Shown: in pieces, positions 37,405 to 46,405 of the stretch
Numbering within the stretch: the stretch's first letter is position 1
Layout: the number at the start of each line of letters is the position of its first letter
Origin: Paenibacillus antarcticus
Lineage (GTDB): Bacteria; Bacillota; Bacilli; Paenibacillales; Paenibacillaceae
Assembly: GCF_001637225.1 (NCBI RefSeq)
Contig: NZ_LVJI01000004.1
Location: forward strand, 1 to 46,405
Reading direction: 5' to 3'
Length of the DNA stretch: 46,405 bases
Program-made: the position numbers and the translations under genes
Notes under the pieces: model-generated
What the model was told of the DNA's origin: nothing
Databases searched by the model: none
The model's input: only the letters and a program-made list of their open reading frames with translations

Positions 37405-37437
37405 CTAGCCCCGCACATGAATCATGTGCGGGGCTAG
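37405..37437. terminator. Palindromic terminator between the GNAT gene and lipoprotein gene
   Basis: CTAGCCCCGCACATGA and TCATGTGCGGGGCTAG pair perfectly around one base. The flanks are only weakly T-rich. It serves the two convergent genes. Confidence 0.7.
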
Positions 37438-37457
37438 TCGTTTACAAATAAATATGA

Positions 37458-38528
37458 TTAATTTCCAATCTCTTGTTGAAATTGTTCCATTGTGAGGACG
37501 TCTTCCTTCGCAGGAATACCAATTTTGAATGCTTGTTTTTCATTAATCTTACTGTACTGAGATGAACCCTTCAGTGCAAGTTTAACATCTTGTTTCGTTT
37601 CAGGATCGTTAAGCTCAATATTCATCACTAAATCCTGGTATGTTGCAAATCCCTTTTTATTAATCGCTGTGTTTACGTTAAAGGTATTCACCTTCAAGTA
37701 ACTCTTCAATTCTTCAAGGCCTTTATTGAACTCATCTTTATTAGCTGTGTTCAATTCATCCTTAACCTTCTTGATCTCTTCAGTAGTTAATCCAAGCATT
37801 TCACGGTATTCTTCTTTATCAACAATAGTAAGAATATTAGGCAATACTTTCTCCACTAGAATCGTGATTGCTTCTTTTACATTATCATTCGTAACACTAA
37901 ATTGTGCGACCTGCTCAGATTCTACACCTTCAGGAAGATTAGCATCCTTAACTGGAACATCTTTGAAATACTTAGCTCCATCATATTCTGTAAAGAGTGC
38001 ACTCGTAATCTCATTGGTTAGCTTCTGTGTTTTCTTAGGGTCAATAGCATCTAGATTGAAGCTCGCCCCTTCTTCAGCAGCAAGTTCTTTCAGATCTAAC
38101 TCCACATATTTACCTACTACAGTCTCTGGAATAGGTAGCATAGGAATGCTAGGAACTTTAACATATAATTTTTCCTTAGTCATAACCATTGGAATGGTGA
38201 AAGTCATAGCCATATCACCTTTAAGATTCAAAGCCAATGTTAATTCTGTTTGCATTGGGTCCAATTGATAAATACCATCAACCGTTAATTCTGCGTTCTT
38301 GAGCATACTCATAACCGTCCCAGAGATACTACCTGCTGTATCAGGGGCGTTCACAATTAATTCCTCAATAACTAGCTTACTTTTCATTTCATACGACGTC
38401 ATCGTCATCGCATTCCCCGCAGCACTTTGTAACGCCTCTTTCGGGTCCTGCTTACTGCCACAACCAGATAGCACGACAGTCATCGCTAAGAGCATTGTTA
38501 GCACGATGGCTGTAAATTTCTTATTCAT
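37458..38528 (-). CDS. Lipoprotein of unknown function
   Basis: A 356-residue protein with a lipoprotein signal: MNKKFTAIVLTMLLAMTVVLSGC, lipobox LSGC with C23, so it is anchored on the outer membrane face by lipid. The mature part has repeated alternating beta and Lys/Glu-rich segments (MTSYEMKSKLVIEELIV, VDGIYQLDPMQTELTLALNL, VELDLKEL) reminiscent of LolA/LppX-like folds, but no family can be named with certainty. It is single, on the minus strand. Confidence 0.78.
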   Translation of the reverse strand: MNKKFTAIVLTMLLAMTVVLSGCGSKQDPKEALQSAAGNAMTMTSYEMKSKLVIEELIVNAPDTAGSISGTVMSMLKNAELTVDGIYQLDPMQTELTLALNLKGDMAMTFTIPMVMTKEKLYVKVPSIPMLPIPETVVGKYVELDLKELAAEEGASFNLDAIDPKKTQKLTNEITSALFTEYDGAKYFKDVPVKDANLPEGVESEQVAQFSVTNDNVKEAITILVEKVLPNILTIVDKEEYREMLGLTTEEIKKVKDELNTANKDEFNKGLEELKSYLKVNTFNVNTAINKKGFATYQDLVMNIELNDPETKQDVKLALKGSSQYSKINEKQAFKIGIPAKEDVLTMEQFQQEIGN

Positions 38529-38687
38529 TTTGTTCTCTCCCCTCGGTCTGTAACTATAGTCACTCTCATAATCATAAACTAATTCTTCACCACGCGAAAC
38601 CTATTCTGGAAAATAATTGATGGAATAATGTCAATTCTTACGAAACTTTCAGAATATAGTGATTTTATCATGCCTATTCCATTTCAA

Positions 38688-38725
38688 CGTAAAAAACACC
38701 TTAGTTATTGCACTAAGGTGTTTTC
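38688..38725 (-). terminator. Terminator after sspP
   Basis: The minus strand AAAACACCTTAGTG...CTAAGGTGTTTT is followed by T residues (TTTTTTACG). It ends the sspP transcript. Confidence 0.8.
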
Positions 38726-38768
38726 AAACAAATCCATCTTTCACCACTTACATCCAAGACAACTAAAA

Positions 38769-38918
38769 CTAACCCTGTTTATTCAAATGATCCACATGGT
38801 TACGGTTCTTTACTTTCTTAGATCCTGAGAGCGGCTCTTGCATCGCAGTAGAATCGTTATTATTCCGCTGGTGTTTCTCTTGTGCCTCTGGAACAGGAAT
38901 CGCTTTTGGCTTACTCAT
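38769..38918 (-). CDS. sspP: Small acid-soluble spore protein P (SspP-like)
   Basis: A 49-residue protein, short enough to be missed by a usual length cutoff. It reads MSKPKAIPVPEAQEKHQRNN..., with EPLSGSKKVKNRNHV at 28-42, the SspP signature block. SspP proteins are forespore-made minor SASPs. The ATG at 38918 is behind GAGGTG. It lies 33 bases after the upstream hypothetical gene and before a terminator, so both are likely in one sporulation transcript. Confidence 0.85.
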   Translation of the reverse strand: MSKPKAIPVPEAQEKHQRNNNDSTAMQEPLSGSKKVKNRNHVDHLNKQG

Positions 38919-38951
38919 CTTGTTCACCTCATTTAAAGGATACCCTCAATC

Positions 38952-39296
38952 TTATGAGGGGTCTGTTACATCATGCAATGATTGGGCACATTCATGGATA
39001 TGTCGTGCATAATCCCCAGCCAAATTCTGAATAACTTCTGTATGCTCGTCTACTGAACGACCATCGCGCTCCACATCAACGAGTTGTACACCAACCTCAC
39101 GCGCATCCTTATACGTACATTGGAAGTCAAAAGAGTATGCTTGCCTGCCTGCCGTATCAATGTTGATTCTAATGCTGTTAGAGTTGGCCTCATCGGCAAC
39201 GACTAAAGCTCGGTCTGACGGGTGAAGAACACTTGGCAATGTAGACTGCCACGCGTCTACAAGCTGATTTTGATTCAATTGAAAATCTTGGCTCAT
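38952..39296 (-). CDS. Conserved hypothetical protein, probably cotranscribed with sspP
   Basis: A 114-residue acidic cytosolic protein that I do not recognise. It has NQLVDAWQSTLPSVLHPSDRALVVADEAN, a beta SIRINIDTAGRQAYSFDFQC stretch and a C-terminal helical segment with two Cys overall. The start is the ATG at 39296 behind GGGGAGGTG; an upstream in-frame ATG (39365) would overlap the terminator of tRNA-Ser. The association with sspP hints at a sporulation link. Confidence 0.65.
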   Translation of the reverse strand: MSQDFQLNQNQLVDAWQSTLPSVLHPSDRALVVADEANSNSIRINIDTAGRQAYSFDFQCTYKDAREVGVQLVDVERDGRSVDEHTEVIQNLAGDYARHIHECAQSLHDVTDPS

Positions 39297-39347
39297 GAAG
39301 AACACCTCCCCTTCACTATAAGTTGCGGAATGAGGCATTATTTTATA

Positions 39348-39381
39348 CAAAAAAACCACTCTCAATTACTGAGAATGGTTA
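39348..39381 (-). terminator. Terminator after tRNA-Ser
   Basis: The minus strand AACCATTCTCA-GTAAT-TGAGAGTGGTT is followed by a T run. Confidence 0.85.
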
Positions 39382-39397
39382 GTAAGTTTAATTATAA

Positions 39398-39486
39398 TGG
39401 CGGAGAGGGTGGGATTCGAACCCACGTGGAGTTGCCCCCTAACGGTTTTCAAGACCGCCCCGTTATGACCGCTTCGGTACCTCTCC
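39398..39486 (-). tRNA. tRNA-Ser (anticodon UGA)
   Basis: On the minus strand the acceptor GGAGAGG pairs with CCTCTCC. The anticodon loop is CTTGAAA with anticodon TGA inside CGGTC/AACCG arms, followed by a long variable arm typical of class II tRNA-Ser, the T arm GTGGGTTCGAATCCCAC, discriminator G and an encoded CCA. It is 89 nt. It lies downstream of serS, so substrate and synthetase genes are neighbours, as in B. subtilis. Confidence 0.97.
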
Positions 39487-39538
39487 AAAAGATATTCAGT
39501 TGTTTGCGATAAGCAATTAATCTCTAACAACAAAAATT

Positions 39539-39568
39539 ATCTTATCACAACTGAACACTAAAAGGCAA
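39539..39568 (-). promoter_or_regulatory. Promoter of tRNA-Ser
   Basis: On the minus strand, -35 TTGCCT (39568-39563) and -10 TAAGAT (39544-39539) are 18 bases apart, and the -10 carries an extended TG. Confidence 0.7.
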
Positions 39569-39582
39569 GCTTTTTTTAAAAA

Positions 39583-40947
<1,365 letters not shown>

Positions 40948-41052
40948 TCATACCCGGAGAAGATTTATCTGAAGTTCATCAGTCATATCCATCACAGAAC
41001 AATAACTGATATCCAAAAAAGGTCAAGGTGTTCTTATTTACACTCTTTAAAT

Positions 41053-41637
41053 TTAACTCATTGAACCTTGGTATGCTCTAATCATATCCACAAAATATTG
41101 ATGCAGACGATAATCATCCGTCAACTCTGGGTGATATGAGGACACTAACAAGTGTCCTTGCCTTGCCGTAACGATCTCATCTTGATATGTGGATAAAATT
41201 TCGACTTGATTACCCACGCTTGTTATTAATGGTGCCCTAATGAATACGGCTCTAACAGATTCATCAATACCTTTGATTTCCAAATCTGTCTCAAAGCTCT
41301 CACGTTGACGACCAAAGGCATTACGAGCAACCGTTATATCCATCAATGCTAAGTGAGCTTCATCTTGACCTTCAATTCTCTTAGCAAGGACAATAAGTCC
41401 TGCGCATGTCCCAAATATAGGTTTACCAGCCGCTGAGAAATTACGAATAGCTTCAATAAAACCATACTTACGCATCAACTTACCGATTGTCGTACTTTCA
41501 CCACCAGGTATAATAAGGCCTTGAACATCTGCTAATTCTTCGATCTTTTTCACGGCTACTGCCTCGACACCCGCAAGTTCAATACTACGAATATGTTCAG
41601 TGACAGCTCCCTGTAATGCTAGTACTCCGACTTTCAT
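41053..41637 (-). CDS. pdxT: Pyridoxal 5'-phosphate synthase glutaminase subunit PdxT
   Basis: A 194-residue class I glutaminase. It has GGESTT (46-50), nucleophile C78 (FGTCAGLI), and H169 and E171 (SSYHPELTDD). It releases ammonia from glutamine and channels it to PdxS. It lies 20 bases after pdxS. Confidence 0.97.
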   Translation of the reverse strand: MKVGVLALQGAVTEHIRSIELAGVEAVAVKKIEELADVQGLIIPGGESTTIGKLMRKYGFIEAIRNFSAAGKPIFGTCAGLIVLAKRIEGQDEAHLALMDITVARNAFGRQRESFETDLEIKGIDESVRAVFIRAPLITSVGNQVEILSTYQDEIVTARQGHLLVSSYHPELTDDYRLHQYFVDMIRAYQGSMS

Positions 41638-41657
41638 ATCCCTTTAAACCTTCTCTC

Positions 41658-42539
41658 TTACCAGCCGCGATCAGACATACGCTCGGAAGGTTTTAAAGAT
41701 GAAATCTCGATACCTTTCATTGGGGCACCTAAATTCTTGGATACTTCAGCAATTAATTTATAATCACGGAAATGTGTTGTAGCTTCAACAATTGCACGTG
41801 CAAATTTCTCTGGATATTCCGATTTGAAAATACCAGATCCTACAAATACGCCATCTGCACCTAAATGCATCATCAACGCTGCGTCAGCTGGCGTAGCAAC
41901 ACCACCTGCTGCAAAGTTAACGACAGGTAATTTACCTAGCTGTTGAACTTCAAGCAATAAGTCATAGTTAACACCCAAGTTCTTAGCTTCAGCATACAAC
42001 TCGTCCTTTGACATATTCTGTACTTTACGGATTTGACCGTTAATTTGACGCATATGGCGTACAGCTTCAACGATATTTCCTGTTCCAGGTTCACCTTTGG
42101 TACGAATCATGGAAGCACCTTCGCCGATACGACGTAGAGCTTCTCCAAGATCTTTCGCTCCACATACAAAAGGAACCGTGAAATCCCATTTATCAATATG
42201 GAATACTTCATCCGCTGGTGTTAGAACTTCACTTTCATCAAGATAATCTACACCAAGTGATTCTAATACTTTCGCTTCAACAAAATGACCAATACGTGAT
42301 TTCGCCATAACTGGAATAGATACAACTTTCATAACTTCTTCCACTATAGTAGGGTCTGCCATACGAGCAACACCACCAGCTGCCCGAATATCAGAGGGAA
42401 CTCGTTCCAAAGCCATGACAGCTGTTGCGCCTGCCGCTTCTGCAATCTTAGCTTGTTCTGCATTCATAACGTCCATAATGACGCCGCCTTTTTGCATTTC
42501 CGCCATACCTCTTTTAACTCGAGATGTTCCCGTTTCCAT
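41658..42539 (-). CDS. pdxS: Pyridoxal 5'-phosphate synthase subunit PdxS
   Basis: A 293-residue TIM-barrel enzyme that makes PLP from ribose 5-phosphate, glyceraldehyde 3-phosphate and ammonia. The catalytic lysine is K80 ([10 protein letters not shown]). The conserved D23 is in GGVIMDVMN and the phosphate-binding region is in GEPGTGN and [16 protein letters not shown]. The ATG at 42539 follows GGGGGA. It is in a pdxS-pdxT operon downstream of dacA, as in B. subtilis. Confidence 0.97.
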   Translation of the reverse strand: METGTSRVKRGMAEMQKGGVIMDVMNAEQAKIAEAAGATAVMALERVPSDIRAAGGVARMADPTIVEEVMKVVSIPVMAKSRIGHFVEAKVLESLGVDYLDESEVLTPADEVFHIDKWDFTVPFVCGAKDLGEALRRIGEGASMIRTKGEPGTGNIVEAVRHMRQINGQIRKVQNMSKDELYAEAKNLGVNYDLLLEVQQLGKLPVVNFAAGGVATPADAALMMHLGADGVFVGSGIFKSEYPEKFARAIVEATTHFRDYKLIAEVSKNLGAPMKGIEISSLKPSERMSDRGW

Positions 42540-42656
42540 GTTTAATCCCCCTGAAATATATATGGTCAGTCCATTCGCCTCATCATATCCTAACTTACAT
42601 AATGATTGGAATGGACGGTAACTCCAACACCCAATGGATCCTTATCTATATTGATA

Positions 42657-44057
42657 TTAAAAAAGATTCTTGATTCCGTCAAACAAATCAACGAATAAAT
42701 CTTTAATAGCTCGGAATAACAAGCGGAACCATCCGCCTTTTTCCACTTCATCAGCAGTTACTAGATTGACCGTTTTCTCCTGAGCTTCACCCATACCCTC
42801 TGCTTTATAAGTATAAGTGATGGTACCTACTTTCGTACCTTTAGCTAAAGGAGCTACCAGCTCGTCTTCATTCATAAGAGTAACCTTGGATGTGATACTA
42901 GGATTTTGTGTTCCTTTTGGAACCATGAACTTAACATCTAAGTCCGATACCACACCTACAGTTGTTTCCACACCCTTCTTCACAGGTACCGTTTCAGTTC
43001 CCACTACGACTGACTTAGGTGCAACCACTTGTTTGATCTCGAAGTTGTTAAACCCATAATCAAGCACTTTCTTCGTTTCCACGAAACGTGCAGGGTTCGT
43101 CTTCGCTCCCATAACGACACTGATCAAGCGCACACCATCTCTTTCTGCAGTACCCGCGAAACAGTTCCCAGCAGCCAGCGTATGACCTGTCTTCAATCCA
43201 TCTAACCCTGGATATGCATAAGCCTTAAAGTTCGTAATATCTTTATTGGCTTCCAACATCCAATTGTAGTTAATAATTGGATTAGTGTCACGTTCACGGA
43301 ATTTATACGACTGAATTGCAGTAAATCTTGCAAAGTCAGGATGATCTTGTACGATGAATTTCGCAAGTAAAGCCGTGTCCATCGCAGACATGACTGTCTC
43401 ACGATCTTCACTCGGTCTGTATTTTTCCGGCATATCTGCCCGGCTCAGTCCTGACGAATTAATGAAGAATGCTGTCTTCATTCCCATACGCTTCGCCTGT
43501 TCATTCATCAACTCAACAAAGGCAGCTTCAGAACCTGCGACGTGTTCAGCTAAAGCTACAGTAGCATCATTTGCAGACCCTACAGCCATCGCTATGTATA
43601 ACTCCTCAACCGTGTGTTGATCTTTTTCTGCCAAAAAAATACGTGATCCGACTGTTTGTGCTGCATTCTCCTGTACTGTAACAATGTCATCCCATTTAAG
43701 CTTCCCTTGTTTCACTTGGTCTGCCACAATGTACTCTGTCATCATCTTTGTCATACTAGCTGGTGGCAATGCCACGTCACTATTAACGGATAACAGAATC
43801 TCACCCGTTGTTGGTTCGATAAGCACTGCTGACTCTACTTGTAATTTCAAACTCTCTACAGAAGGAATCGTGACTGCCTTAGTTGTGACAACCGCCTTCG
43901 TAGCGTCAGTTGCTGGTACCTCTGTCTTCGTCGTTTCCCCTTCTGCTAACACTACGAGTGGTAACGAGGACATACATAACATATTTATAAGCATAACCGA
44001 AGCTATACTTTTTTTGAGCCATTTGCGTCTACTTATTCTAACTACTTTGTGTTTCAA
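42657..44057 (-). CDS. dacA: D-alanyl-D-alanine carboxypeptidase (PBP5 type)
   Basis: A 466-residue secreted enzyme that trims the terminal D-Ala of peptidoglycan stems. The signal peptide has a probable cut near residue 38 (VLA/EG). The catalytic motifs are S101-x-x-K104 (PPASMTKMM), S161-A-N163 and K289-T-G. The C-terminal domain is followed by an amphipathic membrane-anchoring helix (GWFRLLFRAIKDLFVDLF). The start is probably the TTG at 44057, 10 bases after GAGAGGAG; the frame opens at another TTG (44087). It lies between guaB and pdxS, as in B. subtilis. Confidence 0.94.
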   Translation of the reverse strand: MKHKVVRISRRKWLKKSIASVMLINMLCMSSLPLVVLAEGETTKTEVPATDATKAVVTTKAVTIPSVESLKLQVESAVLIEPTTGEILLSVNSDVALPPASMTKMMTEYIVADQVKQGKLKWDDIVTVQENAAQTVGSRIFLAEKDQHTVEELYIAMAVGSANDATVALAEHVAGSEAAFVELMNEQAKRMGMKTAFFINSSGLSRADMPEKYRPSEDRETVMSAMDTALLAKFIVQDHPDFARFTAIQSYKFRERDTNPIINYNWMLEANKDITNFKAYAYPGLDGLKTGHTLAAGNCFAGTAERDGVRLISVVMGAKTNPARFVETKKVLDYGFNNFEIKQVVAPKSVVVGTETVPVKKGVETTVGVVSDLDVKFMVPKGTQNPSITSKVTLMNEDELVAPLAKGTKVGTITYTYKAEGMGEAQEKTVNLVTADEVEKGGWFRLLFRAIKDLFVDLFDGIKNLF

Positions 44058-44124
44058 AGAAAATAAACTCCTCTCTATCCATAACAATCAATTACTTATT
44101 CTATTCTAACACAGCATATTCAGC

Positions 44125-44158
44125 AAAAAAAGACAGACAGGACGAAATTCGCCCTGTC
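44125..44158 (-). terminator. Terminator after guaB
   Basis: The minus strand GACAGGGCGAA and TTCGTCCTGTC pair around a short loop, followed by a T run. It separates guaB from dacA. Confidence 0.85.
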
Positions 44159-44197
44159 TCTTGTAAGAAAATTGTATTTAATATCTGAATCTGTACA

Positions 44198-46027
<1,830 letters not shown>

Positions 46028-46034
<7 letters not shown>

Positions 46035-46067
46035 GAACCACTGTTGATTGAAATCAACAGTGGTTCC
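46028..46067 (-). terminator. rRNA operon terminator
   Basis: The minus strand GAACCACTGTTGATT-TC-AATCAACAGTGGTTC, a perfect 15-bp stem, is followed by T5-G-T5. It ends the upstream rRNA operon right after the 5S. Confidence 0.95.
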
Positions 46068-46072
46068 TGGTT

Positions 46073-46189
46073 GCTTGGCGACGTCCTACTCTCCCAGGAC
46101 CCTGCGGTCCAAGTACCATCGGCGCTGGAGGGCTTAACGGTCGTGTTCGGGATGGGTACGTGTGGAACCCCTCCGCTATCGCCACCAAA
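46073..46189 (-). rRNA. 5S ribosomal RNA
   Basis: The minus strand reads TTTGGTGGCGATAGCGGAGG...CCCATCCCGAACACGACCG...CCAAGC, a complete 5S of about 117 nt with complementary ends. It follows the 23S after about 110 nt, with no tRNA between. Confidence 0.95.
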
Positions 46190-46272
46190 CGGTTTCAGCT
46201 TTATGCTGTTATTCAAGGTTTAATCCTTGAAAACTAGATACGAATGAATTTGCAGTTCAAAACTTGCATTTG

Positions 46273-46295
46273 CTTCTGAAGCCTAAACTTCAGAA
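46273..46295 (-). repeat. Inverted repeat in the 23S-5S spacer
   Basis: TTCTGAAG and CTTCAGAA pair around CCTAAA, just after the 23S 3' end. It is likely part of an rRNA processing stem. Confidence 0.5.
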
Positions 46296-46299
46296 TATT

Positions 46300-46405
46300 A
46301 GGATAAGCCCTCGACCGATTAGTATTGGTCAGCTCCATGCATTGCTGCACTTCCACCTCCAACCTATCTACCTCGTCGTCTTCAAGGGGTCTTACTAATT
46401 GGGAA
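46300..46405 (-). rRNA. 23S ribosomal RNA, 3' end (partial)
   Basis: The minus strand reads AAGACCCCTTGAAGACGACG, GGTAGATAGGTTGGAGGTGG and ends CTAATCGGTCGAGGGCTTATC, the conserved 3' end of Bacillota 23S. The exact end (about 46300) is by comparison. The gene continues beyond the right edge. Confidence 0.95.

Overview
The window is Gram-positive, spore-forming and moderately low in GC. It is most likely a Paenibacillus or a close relative. The evidence is the 5' end of a Bacillota 16S rRNA, a long Bacillus-type SRP RNA, sporulation genes (bofA, spo0F, sspP, a pbpG-like PBP), flagellar motAB with a sigma-D-type promoter, and gene order close to Bacillus subtilis. No prophage, transposase, plasmid gene or CRISPR array was seen.

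The window lies between two rRNA operons in the same (minus) orientation. The right edge holds the 3' end of a 23S and a complete 5S (46405 to 46073). The left edge holds two rrn promoters and the start of a 16S (478 to 1). Read on the minus strand from right to left, the first block is guaB, dacA, pdxS, pdxT, serS and tRNA-Ser(UGA). The last block is SRP RNA, dnaX, ebfC, recR, yaaL and bofA. These two blocks are neighbours next to rrn operons near the B. subtilis origin.

Between them lies about 35 kb. Part of it is found elsewhere in B. subtilis: rpmE, rho, murZ, fba, spo0F, pyrG and rpoE; argS and ywiB; speB and speE with a divergent class A PBP; and ywhD. The rest is more accessory. It includes a subtilisin-like protease, a secreted Asp-box propeller, a cadC-cadA metal efflux operon, an M1 metallopeptidase with a membrane partner, and two tandem NlpC/P60 hydrolases each behind its own c-di-AMP riboswitch. 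It also includes cytochrome c, a pterin dehydratase homologue, motAB, rluF, tadA, two acetyltransferases, a lipoprotein and a very short spore-protein gene.

Most of the interest is in regulatory DNA. The pyrG leader matches the CTP-sensing, G-stuttering attenuator. A promoter and terminator pair 97 bases apart upstream of rpoE could make an undescribed short RNA or leader. A cluster of DnaA-box-like sites precedes tadA. A 228-bp palindromic MITE-like element sits between ywhD and the M1 peptidase. Candidate promoters for sigma-H (spo0F), sigma-F/G (pbpG) and sigma-D (motA) can be read directly. No clearly new multi-gene system was found. The best protein unknown is the radical SAM enzyme between rho and rpmE.
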